From NCBI GenBank assembly GCA_019309685.1, contig JAFDFT010000199.1:1-5325 (forward strand): a stretch of DNA of 5,325 nucleotides, read 5' to 3'. Both the position numbers and the translations under genes were made by a program. The notes beneath the pieces are model-generated. The model did not search any database and was not told where the DNA came from. It worked only from the letters and a program-made list of their open reading frames with translations. Source of the stretch: Deltaproteobacteria bacterium. Lineage in GTDB: Bacteria; Desulfobacterota; Desulfobacteria; Desulfobacterales; JAABPS01. Of the stretch, positions 1 through 5,325 are shown in pieces. Position 1 is the stretch's first letter. Each line of letters begins with the position of its first letter.

Positions 1-1426
1 CGGTATAAACAAATACCTCTTCGAAATGGCAAATATCCGAAATCAGGATTCCTGGGTGCATAAAAATAATCCCGACCTTGCAACACAAAAAGCCAGAGAC
101 CTGGTAAGAATGGCTGTATCGAAAGTTGCACTCATGGAACCTCTGGAAGAGGCCGAACTCCAGGTGGATCAAACAGCGATGGTTATTGGCGGAGGGATTT
201 CAGGAATGGCAACAGCCTTAAGCCTTTCGCGCCAAGGCTATGAAACTCATCTGGTTGAAAAAGATTCACAGCTCGGGGGCCAGGCGCTCAATCTTTTCAG
301 AACAACAAAAGGTGAAGATATACAGAAAAATGTTTCTGAGTTGATTGAAGCAGTCAATGCAGATGATAAAATCCATCTTCACCTAAACGCGCAACTGGCC
401 AGCGTTGAAGGGTTTGTCGGGAATTTTAAATCAACCGTATCAGCAAACGGCAATGAAAAGAGCATTGAACACTGGATAGCGGTTATGGCCACCGGCGCTT
501 CTGCGCTCAAGACAGACGAATACGACTACGGAAAAGATCCGCGCATTTTAAGCAGTTTAGAGCTTGATAAAAAACTGATTGATAAAGACCCGAGCTTAAA
601 GAAGCTTAGTACGGCAGTATTTATCCAATGCGTCGGCTCCCGGGAACCAGAAAGGCCTTATTGCTCAAGAGTTTGCTGTACGCATTCGATTGAAAATGCC
701 CTGCAATTAAAAAAATTAAATCCCGAAATGAATGTCTTTATCCTGTACAGAGACATTCGAACCTATGGTGAACGAGAATATGTGTACAAAAAGGCAAGAG
801 AAGCTGGTGTAATTTTTATCAGGTTTGACCTGGACAATAAGCCTCAGGTAGATATCACAGATGGAAAATTAACGATTAAAACCATAGACCCAATTCTTGG
901 TCTTCCCGTAGAAATCGAAACCGATCTGGTTACACTTGCTACGGCAATTGTTCCGAACAAAGTTGAGCAATTAGCAAATTTCTTTAAAGTGCCGCTAAAT
1001 GATGATGGCTTTTTTATTGAACGTCACGCAAAACTGGGCCCCTCAGAATTCGCGACCGATGGTGTTTTTCTGTGCGGCCTGGCGCATTATCCAAAACCTA
1101 TTGATGAATCCATTGCACAGGCAAAGGCCGCAGCATCCCGTGCGGTGACCTTGCTGGCGCAAAAAAATGTATTTATGAGCGGGACAATAGCGCTAACCGA
1201 TCCAATGAACTGCAGTTCGTGCGGCGTATGTGTTTCCATATGCCCATATTCAGCCCCTTCATTTACCGAAGAGGGCCGGTTTGCAGGCAAAGCTGAAATC
1301 AATCCGATTTTATGTAAAGGGTGCGGATTATGTGTTTCCTCGTGTCGATCCGGAGCTATTCATCTTAGGGGCTTTGATAACAACCAGATTTTTGCACAAA
1401 TTTTTTCTATGAATGAAGCGGTATAA
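1..1426 (+). CDS. hdrA: HdrA-type heterodisulfide reductase subunit A, iron-sulfur flavoprotein (5' partial)
   Basis: FAD-containing subunit that in Hdr complexes splits electron pairs between ferredoxin and the HdrBC disulfide site; cytoplasmic. The frame is open to the left edge (first complete codon at 2) and reads NKYLFEMANIR across the ATG at 26. That is internal HdrA sequence, and the ATG has no Shine-Dalgarno, so it is not the start; the N-terminal part is outside. Counting that Met as 1: dinucleotide-binding motif GGGISGM at 55-61, LGGQ at 83-86, QCVGSR at 201-206, YCSRVCC at 212-218. Two C-terminal ferredoxin motifs follow: C396, C399, C402, C406-Pro, and C430, C433, C436, C440, the last followed by Arg rather than Pro. 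The Cys-bearing insert that follows the first flavin motif in archaeal HdrA appears to be missing; I infer a short bacterial form. The position that is selenocysteine in some HdrA proteins (around C217) is Cys here. It ends in TAA 63 bases before mvhD. Confidence 0.93.
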   Translation, partial: GINKYLFEMANIRNQDSWVHKNNPDLATQKARDLVRMAVSKVALMEPLEEAELQVDQTAMVIGGGISGMATALSLSRQGYETHLVEKDSQLGGQALNLFRTTKGEDIQKNVSELIEAVNADDKIHLHLNAQLASVEGFVGNFKSTVSANGNEKSIEHWIAVMATGASALKTDEYDYGKDPRILSSLELDKKLIDKDPSLKKLSTAVFIQCVGSREPERPYCSRVCCTHSIENALQLKKLNPEMNVFILYRDIRTYGEREYVYKKAREAGVIFIRFDLDNKPQVDITDGKLTIKTIDPILGLPVEIETDLVTLATAIVPNKVEQLANFFKVPLNDDGFFIERHAKLGPSEFATDGVFLCGLAHYPKPIDESIAQAKAAASRAVTLLAQKNVFMSGTIALTDPMNCSSCGVCVSICPYSAPSFTEEGRFAGKAEINPILCKGCGLCVSSCRSGAIHLRGFDNNQIFAQIFSMNEAV

Positions 1427-1443
1427 TTTTCACATGATTTTTT

Positions 1444-1466
1444 TGCGTGCTGTCTGACAACACGCA
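1444..1466 (+). repeat. Imperfect inverted repeat between hdrA and mvhD
   Basis: The arms TGCGTG (1444-1449) and CACGCA (1461-1466) are perfectly complementary. Inside them TGT (1451-1453) can pair with ACA (1457-1459) after one C/A mismatch, leaving a 3-base loop. In mRNA this would be a hairpin between the hdrA stop and the mvhD Shine-Dalgarno. The run of T lies upstream of the hairpin, not downstream, so it is not a typical intrinsic terminator on the + strand. It could be an RNA processing or stability element, or a dyad operator; the sequence does not decide. Confidence 0.4.
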
Positions 1467-1489
1467 CCTTAAAATAAGGAGATGTTATA

Positions 1490-1936
1490 ATGTCTGACTG
1501 GGAACCTAAAATAGTAAGTTTTTTATGCAACTGGTGCAGTTATGGTGCCGCAGATCTGGCGGGTGTCAGTCGAATGGAATATCCGCCGAATATACGGGTG
1601 ATCAGAATTCCCTGTACAGGGCGCATGAGCCCTAAATTTGCCCTGGCGGCCCTTCGTGAGGGGGCAGACGGGGTATGGGTTTCCGGGTGACATCCCGGAG
1701 AATGCTATTACCTGGAAGGTAATTACTATGCCCGTCGGAAGTTTGCGCTTTTTAAAAACCTTATGGAACATATGGGGGTGGAGCCTGACCGTATTCAGTT
1801 TTCATGGATCTCCTCCGCAGAATCCACAAAGTTTGTAAATGTCGTTAATGAAGTGACGAAAACGATTAAAGCGCTAGGTCCAAATAAAAATTTCGTAAAG
1901 AGACCTGTTGAAGAAACAGTATCTAAGGTAGCTTAA
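1490..1936 (+). CDS. mvhD: MvhD/FlxD-family [2Fe-2S] electron-transfer subunit, probable selenoprotein (TGA 1688-1690 read as Sec)
   Basis: Small iron-sulfur protein that carries electrons from an oxidoreductase module to HdrA. AAGGAG at 1476-1481 precedes the ATG. Residues 11-18 FLCNWCSY, then C42 in the PCTGR context, are typical of MvhD. TGA is codon 67. The same frame then continues as HPGECYYLEGNYYARRK and later FSWISSAESTKF, both family hallmarks, to TAA at 1934-1936. The product would be 148 residues, about normal length. In the family, codon 67 is Cys of the Cys-His-x-Gly-(Asp/Glu)-Cys motif, so Sec would replace one of the expected cluster cysteines (C13, C16, C42, position 67, C72). 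A SECIS-like hairpin follows. The other four complete stop codons in the window are TAA. The stop lies one base before the next ATG. Sec-containing VhuD of methanogens and Sec-MvhD of deltaproteobacteria are known precedents. The alternative, a nonsense mutation, is unlikely given the intact downstream frame and the hairpin. Confidence 0.9.
1688..1690 (+). other. In-frame TGA, probable selenocysteine codon
   Basis: TGA lies between GVWVSG and HPGEC, at the place where MvhD homologues have Cys. Reading continues without another stop for 81 codons of family-like sequence. The substitution of Sec for a conserved redox or ligand Cys is the usual pattern for selenoproteins. Decoding would need SelA, SelB, SelD and tRNA-Sec, none of which lie in the window. 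Confidence 0.85.
1707..1723 (+). promoter_or_regulatory. Bacterial SECIS-like hairpin in mvhD
   Basis: ATTACC (1707-1712) pairs perfectly with GGTAAT (1718-1723) around the 5-base loop TGGAA (1713-1717). The stem starts 16 bases and the loop 22 bases after the TGA. This fits the general bacterial SECIS rules: a hairpin inside the coding region just after UGA, apical loop roughly 16-37 bases downstream, and G in the first two loop positions (here the second, followed by another G). SelB would bind it. The stem lies in the codons for Tyr-Tyr-Leu-Glu-Gly-Asn-Tyr, so part of the sequence is also constrained by protein conservation. No long lower stem is evident. Confidence 0.75.
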
Positions 1937-1937
1937 C

Positions 1938-2885
1938 ATGTTAGAATATATAAATAAAATAAAAGAAATTTCGACAAAGCTTCTCGAAGAGAAAAAAGTC
2001 GACATGATCGTCGGTTTTCGCAAAGGATCCTTACCGATGATGAACGAGCCTTGCTTTGCAAAAAATACCGAAGATATTCAGAGCTTTGTCTGGGACAGCA
2101 ACTGTGGAATAAATCTGGCAAACTACCTGACGAACCGAAAAGAAAAAATTGGGATTGTAGCTAAGGGGTGTGATTCCAGAAATATTGTAACGCATATCAT
2201 TGAAAACAAAATCAACCGGGACCAACTGACCATTATCGGTGTACCCTGTAAAGGTATGATTGACCGAAAAATGATTTCTGATATGTTCGACAGCGAAATT
2301 ACAGAAGTCACTGAAAATAATGGCAAGATTACGGTTAAGGGCAACGGTTTTGACAAAACCCTGGAAAAAACAGAAGTTCTTCAGGAAAATTGTGCGATTT
2401 GCATTCACCGAAATCCGGTTATTTATGATGAGTTGGTCGCAAAAGAGGTTGAAGAGCAAAAAGATGTGGACAGGTATGAAGACGTACGGAACATCGAAGC
2501 CATGTCACCGGAAGATAAATGGAAAACCTTTGATGATCTTTTAAAAACGTGTATTCGATGCTATGCCTGTCGAAACGCATGCCCGCTTTGTTATTGCCCA
2601 ACATGCTTTGTGGATGAAGCCAAACCGCAGTGGGTGGGCAAGAGCCAGGACCCGACAGACACACGAACCTTTCATTTTCTTAGGGCGTTTCATTGTGCCG
2701 GACGATGTACAGACTGTGGCGCCTGCGTCAGGGCATGTCCCATGGGGATTAATGTCAGGGCGTTTACCAAGAAACTTGAAAAAGATTGTTTTGAACTATT
2801 CAACTGGGAAGCTGGATTATCAATTGAGGAACGACCACCGCTCGATACATTTAAACCGGGTGATCCTGATGAATTTATTAAGTAA
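1938..2885 (+). CDS. flxC: FlxC-like iron-sulfur subunit with two ferredoxin-type clusters
   Basis: Predicted cytoplasmic electron carrier of 315 residues, without signal peptide or membrane segment. AAGG (1925-1928), inside the end of mvhD, precedes the ATG, and only one base separates the two genes, suggesting translational coupling. The N-terminal half has KGCDSRNI (76-83), GVPCKG (101-106) and a C152-x2-C155 pair. The C-terminal half has C205, C208, C211, C215-Pro followed closely by C218, C220 and C223, then C253, C257, C260, C263, C267-Pro. These can hold two [4Fe-4S] clusters and perhaps more. The order of motifs parallels the FlxB-like protein downstream, so the two look like distant paralogues; the fold also recalls the beta subunits of F420-dependent hydrogenases and formate dehydrogenases. 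The symbol rests on position between mvhD and the hydB-like gene, as in the flx-hdr locus of Desulfovibrio; iron-sulfur function is sure, the exact subunit name less so. Confidence 0.82.
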   Translation: MLEYINKIKEISTKLLEEKKVDMIVGFRKGSLPMMNEPCFAKNTEDIQSFVWDSNCGINLANYLTNRKEKIGIVAKGCDSRNIVTHIIENKINRDQLTIIGVPCKGMIDRKMISDMFDSEITEVTENNGKITVKGNGFDKTLEKTEVLQENCAICIHRNPVIYDELVAKEVEEQKDVDRYEDVRNIEAMSPEDKWKTFDDLLKTCIRCYACRNACPLCYCPTCFVDEAKPQWVGKSQDPTDTRTFHFLRAFHCAGRCTDCGACVRACPMGINVRAFTKKLEKDCFELFNWEAGLSIEERPPLDTFKPGDPDEFIK

Positions 2886-3047
2886 CTAGTGCCGTCCAAT
2901 AATTCATTTTTAAAAAAGGGCACGTAAAATTGTTTCCAATTCATAAATGAGTAATTTTTCGCAAGGTCAAGAGAATCAAGGAATTGCGAAGATTGGCATA
3001 GAGATTGGCCATTTATGGCTGGAAACTAATTTATAAGGGCGAATACT
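2886..3047. other. 162-base gap between flxC and flxB with small inverted repeats
   Basis: No convincing gene. Visible elements are GTGCC (2889-2893) with GGCAC (2919-2923) 25 bases apart; AATTG (2928-2932) with CAATT (2937-2941) around a 4-base loop; TTCGCAA (2958-2964) with TTGCGAA (2984-2990) 19 bases apart; and a direct repeat GATTGGC (2991-2997 and 3003-3009). A 29-codon ATG-to-TAA frame runs 2947-3036 but lacks a well-placed ribosome site. No strong -35/-10 pair and no terminator with a T tract was found. It may be a transcript-processing or internal regulatory spacer. Confidence 0.5.
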
Positions 3048-4091
3048 ATGAAGGTCATAAAGATTGACAAAACTAAATGGGCTGAAGGACTGAATAAATT
3101 AAGAAGTGATTATCAATTAATCGGCCCTGTAAAAAAAGATAAATATCACGATTTTCAAATGCTTGGAAAAGATCAACTTCCTGATGTTGAGCTTTTAAAT
3201 ACACGCATGTCACCAAAATCCGTCGTTTTTCCACAATCAGAAGTCATGCTGGAGTACAGCCTGGATGAGACCAAAGAGGATCACCATATTATAAAAGAAG
3301 TTGAAAAGGACGCCTCGCCGCGTGCTGTATTTGGTATCAGGCCCTGTGATGCAAAAGCTCTTATGCTGGTTAAACTCAATTTTGACACATCTGATTATAA
3401 AGATCCTTACTGGATAAAGGCTTTTGAAGCGTCAACGTTTATTGGAATGGCGTGTGATGACCCTGCAAGTACCTGTTTTTGTACATCAACAGGATGCGGA
3501 CCGTATAACGAAGAAGGCCTTGATGTACTGATGATTGATGTGGGTGATCACTATCTGGCCAAAGGTATCACGGAAAAAGGCGAAAAGCTCTTAAAAACAG
3601 CCGGATGGGAAGATACCTCGGATGACGCATCATTGATTGAATCGAAAAAAGGCGAAGCTGAAGCGAAAATAACATCAAAAGTAGCTACTGAAAATTTAAA
3701 AGATAAGGCAATCCTTGATCTATATGAAGCCCCATTTTGGGAAGATACCGCTTTTTCCTGCCTAAATTGTGGGACATGCACGTACGTTTGCCCCACCTGC
3801 TGGTGTTTTGATATTCAGGACGAAACCCACGGGAAAAAAGGGATCCGCATGCGGAACTGGGATAGCTGCATGTTTCCGCTCTTTACCCTTCACACAACTG
3901 GACACAATCCAAGAGAAACACAAATCCACAGGGTAAGGCAGCGTTTTATGCATAAACTGAAATACTTTACAGATAAATATGAAAAAGGGATCATGTGTGT
4001 CGGATGCGGCCGATGTGTTCGTCTTTGCCCGGTGAATATCGATATACGAACAGTTTGCGATAAGATGAACAATTACGCGGCATCAAGTTAA
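3048..4091 (+). CDS. flxB: FlxB-like subunit, HydB/AsrA (sulfhydrogenase beta) family iron-sulfur protein
   Basis: 347-residue iron-sulfur protein, likely moving electrons between the FlxA flavin reductase and the rest of the complex in the cytoplasm. AAGGG (3035-3039) precedes the ATG by 8 bases. Family signatures in order: GIRPCDAKAL (96-105), CDDPASTCFCTSTGCGP (136-152), first cluster C238, C241, C244, C248-Pro with extra C251 and C253, RNWDSC (269-274), GHNPRE (285-290), RQRFMHK (297-303), second cluster C317, C320, C323, C327-Pro. These are hallmarks of the beta subunit of archaeal sulfhydrogenases and of anaerobic sulfite reductase subunit A. A charged, presumably helical stretch lies at about 172-225. 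No hydrogenase or sulfite reductase catalytic subunit is adjacent, so the name FlxB, from its place next to FlxA-like and MvhD genes, is preferred. It ends 22 bases before the next start. Confidence 0.88.
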   Translation: MKVIKIDKTKWAEGLNKLRSDYQLIGPVKKDKYHDFQMLGKDQLPDVELLNTRMSPKSVVFPQSEVMLEYSLDETKEDHHIIKEVEKDASPRAVFGIRPCDAKALMLVKLNFDTSDYKDPYWIKAFEASTFIGMACDDPASTCFCTSTGCGPYNEEGLDVLMIDVGDHYLAKGITEKGEKLLKTAGWEDTSDDASLIESKKGEAEAKITSKVATENLKDKAILDLYEAPFWEDTAFSCLNCGTCTYVCPTCWCFDIQDETHGKKGIRMRNWDSCMFPLFTLHTTGHNPRETQIHRVRQRFMHKLKYFTDKYEKGIMCVGCGRCVRLCPVNIDIRTVCDKMNNYAASS

Positions 4092-4113
4092 GATAAAGAA
4101 GAGAGGAAAAATC

Positions 4114-4956
4114 ATGATAAACCCATATGTGCCATATCCAGTTCGAATTGATGACATTCAAATCGCAACTGAAGATAAAAGTCTTAAAACATTTAAATTC
4201 GTCTTTCTTAACGAAGGGGATGAAGAAAAATTCGCATACAAAGCCGGCCAATTCGCGGAACTTTCCATTCCTGGAAAAGGTGAGATTCCCATTGGCATCG
4301 CGTCCTCACCAGTTGAAAAAGGCTTTGTGATGTTCACTGTTTTTAAAGCAGGTGTGGTAACATCTCATCTACATAATATGAAGGTTGGCGATATCATGGG
4401 AATCCGTGGGCCCCTTGGGAACTGGTATCCATGGGATATCTTAGAAGGCAAAAACATTTTCATTATTGGCGGTGGATTCGCGTTTACAACTCTTCGTTCA
4501 TCTATTGTCTATATGCTTGATCCTGCGAACCGTGACAAATTTGGGACCATTGATGTTGTTTACGGTGCAAGAACCCCGGGTATGCTTCTTTACAAAGATG
4601 AACTGATCGAATGGGGAAAACGGGACGATATTAACATGCACTTAACCATTGACCGTGAAGCACCGGACTGGGACTATCACGTTGGAATGGGGCCTAATAT
4701 TGCTGAAAAAGTAGGGCCTAAGGGAGATGAAAAAACCTTTGCCATTGCCTGCGGGCCGCCCATCATGATTAAATTCACGCTCCCTGTTTTGGAAAAACTT
4801 GGATATTCCAATGACCAGATTATCCTGTCGCTTGAGAATCGGATGAAATGCGGCATTGGTATGTGCGGCCGATGTAATATCGGCAAGGAACTCGTATGTA
4901 AAGACGGTCCTGTTTTTACGCTGGCTGAGATAAATCAAACACCCAGGGAATATTAA
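4114..4956 (+). CDS. flxA: FlxA-like NAD(P)H:acceptor reductase with FAD and [2Fe-2S] (HydG/AsrB family)
   Basis: 280-residue cytoplasmic flavoprotein of the ferredoxin-NADP reductase superfamily, presumed to oxidise NADH and feed electrons to the FlxB/FlxC clusters. GAGAGGA (4101-4107) is well placed before the ATG. The FAD barrel spans about residues 8-105, with AGQFAEL (44-50) and GIASSP (61-66) at the flavin contact. The nucleotide domain follows, with IIGGGFAFTTLRS (117-129) and ACGPPIMIKF (212-221). The C-terminal [2Fe-2S] motif has C246, C251, C254 and C262, as in dihydroorotate dehydrogenase PyrK and HydG/AsrB proteins. PyrK is excluded by the neighbours. NADH rather than NADPH as donor is inferred from characterised Flx-Hdr systems, not from a specificity motif. 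It is the last gene of the contiguous hdrA-flx run in this window. Confidence 0.88.
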   Translation: MINPYVPYPVRIDDIQIATEDKSLKTFKFVFLNEGDEEKFAYKAGQFAELSIPGKGEIPIGIASSPVEKGFVMFTVFKAGVVTSHLHNMKVGDIMGIRGPLGNWYPWDILEGKNIFIIGGGFAFTTLRSSIVYMLDPANRDKFGTIDVVYGARTPGMLLYKDELIEWGKRDDINMHLTIDREAPDWDYHVGMGPNIAEKVGPKGDEKTFAIACGPPIMIKFTLPVLEKLGYSNDQIILSLENRMKCGIGMCGRCNIGKELVCKDGPVFTLAEINQTPREY

Positions 4957-4962
4957 TCCCTG
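4944..4962 (+). terminator. Hairpin spanning the flxA stop codon; possible weak terminator
   Basis: CAGGGA (4944-4949) and TCCCTG (4957-4962) form a perfect 6-base-pair stem around a 7-base loop that contains the TAA stop (4954-4956). It is followed by ATTTCTAT, a poor T tract; a stronger T-rich run occurs only at 4990-5003, too far for a classical terminator. It may reduce read-through into the dsrC-family gene or protect the 3' end of the flx transcript. Confidence 0.35.
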
Positions 4963-5006
4963 ATTTCTATAAATTAACATGTAACCCGTTTTTTATTTTT
5001 TTTATA

Positions 5007-5035
5007 TTGACATTAATAAATCGTTTATGTAAAAA
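5007..5035 (+). promoter_or_regulatory. Candidate sigma-70 promoter of the dsrC-family gene
   Basis: A perfect -35 hexamer TTGACA (5007-5012) is followed after 17 bases by TAAAAA (5030-5035), which matches the -10 consensus at four of six positions. The site sits in a T-rich, low-GC stretch after the flxA hairpin and would give a leader of roughly 65 bases before the ATG at 5109. It suggests that the dsrC-family gene can be transcribed separately from the flx genes. Confidence 0.45.
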
Positions 5036-5040
5036 GGTAA

Positions 5041-5074
5041 ATTCTTAAAAATAAAGAATAATAGGCTGCAAGCC
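5041..5074 (+). repeat. Two small hairpins in the leader of the dsrC-family gene
   Basis: ATTCTT (5041-5046) can pair with AAGAAT (5054-5059) around a 7-base A-rich loop, and GGCT (5064-5067) with AGCC (5071-5074) around a 3-base loop. They lie between the candidate promoter and the strong Shine-Dalgarno AAAGGAGG (5094-5101). They are short and may be chance; no known riboswitch is recognised. Confidence 0.2.
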
Positions 5075-5108
5075 GCAAAAATAATTACATTATAAAGGAG
5101 GATAATAA

Positions 5109-5325
5109 ATGGCGTCAGTTGAATTCCAAGGAAAGACATTCGAGGTTGATGAGGACGGCTTCATCGGTTCCTATGAAGAAGGAAAATGTTCAGAATGGCA
5201 GCAATATGTTAAGTCAACAGAAGGTATTGACGAATTGTCAGACGAGCATCACAAAGTAATTCAGGTACTTCAGGAATACTATGAGAAAAACGGTATTGCC
5301 CCCATGGTACGCGTCCTATCAAAAG
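5109..5325 (+). CDS. dsrC: DsrC/TusE-family sulfur carrier protein (3' partial)
   Basis: The first 72 codons of a protein usually about 105 residues long; the frame is open to the right edge. AAAGGAGG (5094-5101) is a near-perfect ribosome site 7 bases before the ATG. The N-terminus shows EFQGKTFEVDEDGF (5-18), a WQQYVKSTEGI stretch (30-40), EHHKVI (46-51), and IAPMVRVLSK (63-72), all typical of DsrC. In sulfate reducers DsrC carries sulfur from sulfite reductase as a trisulfide on two C-terminal cysteines. That C-terminal arm is outside the window, so full DsrC cannot be told from paralogues that have one or no carrier Cys. A single Cys occurs at residue 27. The segment at 19-26 (IGSYEEGK) lacks the Trp or aromatic residue I associate with canonical DsrC there, which could mark a paralogue. 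Its place beside hdrA-flx genes fits a role as redox partner. Confidence 0.9.
   Translation, partial: MASVEFQGKTFEVDEDGFIGSYEEGKCSEWQQYVKSTEGIDELSDEHHKVIQVLQEYYEKNGIAPMVRVLSK

Noticed and set aside
26..28. ATG as the start of a complete 466-residue HdrA
   Set aside because: The frame is open upstream to the window edge, the residues before it (NKYLFE) match internal HdrA sequence, and no ribosome site precedes it.
1490..1690. mvhD as a pseudogene or complete 66-residue protein
   Set aside because: The same frame continues after TGA with family-conserved sequence, no frameshift is needed, and a SECIS-like hairpin is correctly placed.
1638..1838. Overlapping + strand open frame covering the end of the TGA-truncated mvhD frame
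   Set aside because: It is out of frame with the conserved MvhD sequence and its translation shows no recognisable motif.
2031..2459. 142-codon antisense open frame within flxC
   Set aside because: It lies wholly opposite a strongly supported iron-sulfur gene and shows no family motif; treated as a shadow.
2947..3036. 29-codon frame in the flxC-flxB gap as a gene
   Set aside because: There is no well-placed ribosome site (the nearest AAGGG is about 26 bases upstream) and no recognised peptide; the length is compatible with chance.
3048..4956. A sulfhydrogenase or anaerobic sulfite reductase operon, suggested by HydB/AsrA and HydG/AsrB similarity
   Set aside because: No hydrogenase large or small subunit and no sulfite reductase catalytic subunit is adjacent; hdrA and mvhD neighbours favour the Flx-Hdr assignment.
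4642..4980. 112-codon antisense open frame over the end of flxA
   Set aside because: It is opposite the conserved nucleotide-binding and [2Fe-2S] parts of flxA, with no recognisable domain.
1..5325. CRISPR arrays, tRNA or rRNA genes, insertion sequences, phage genes
   Set aside because: No spaced repeat series, cloverleaf-like segment, transposase motif or long terminal repeat was seen on either strand.

Overview
The window looks like part of the chromosome of an anaerobic, probably sulfate-reducing bacterium of the Desulfobacterota (former Deltaproteobacteria). This rests on a five-gene block of the HdrA/Flx (NADH dehydrogenase/heterodisulfide reductase) type, on a DsrC-family gene right behind it, and on an apparent selenocysteine codon in the MvhD-type gene. 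The DNA is moderately AT-rich. All recognised genes are on the + strand. The species cannot be named from the sequence alone.

Layout: (1) 1-1426, 3' part of hdrA, cut at its 5' end by the window edge; (2) 1490-1936, mvhD/flxD, interrupted in frame by TGA at 1688-1690 but clearly continuing through it to TAA at 1934-1936; (3) 1938-2885, an iron-sulfur protein best matched to FlxC; (4) a 162-base gap with no convincing gene; (5) 3048-4091, a HydB/AsrA-like iron-sulfur protein (FlxB); (6) 4114-4956, a HydG/AsrB-like FAD/NAD(P)/[2Fe-2S] reductase (FlxA); (7) a 152-base AT-rich gap with a likely promoter; (8) 5109 to the right edge, the first 72 codons of a DsrC/TusE-family gene.

How the genes work together (inference from family knowledge): FlxA would oxidise NADH through FAD and its [2Fe-2S] cluster. 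FlxB and FlxC would carry electrons over [4Fe-4S] clusters. The MvhD-type protein would pass them to the FAD of HdrA, where flavin-based bifurcation would feed a high-potential disulfide or trisulfide acceptor through HdrB/HdrC and a low-potential ferredoxin. hdrB and hdrC are not in the window and may lie upstream. The neighbouring DsrC-family gene is an attractive candidate for the sulfur-carrying acceptor.

The most notable point is the mvhD gene. An in-frame TGA sits exactly where the family has the first Cys of its Cys-His-x-Gly-(Asp/Glu)-Cys motif. A compact hairpin with G in its apical loop begins 16 bases downstream, as expected for a bacterial SECIS element. A standard gene caller would report only a truncated 66-residue protein here.
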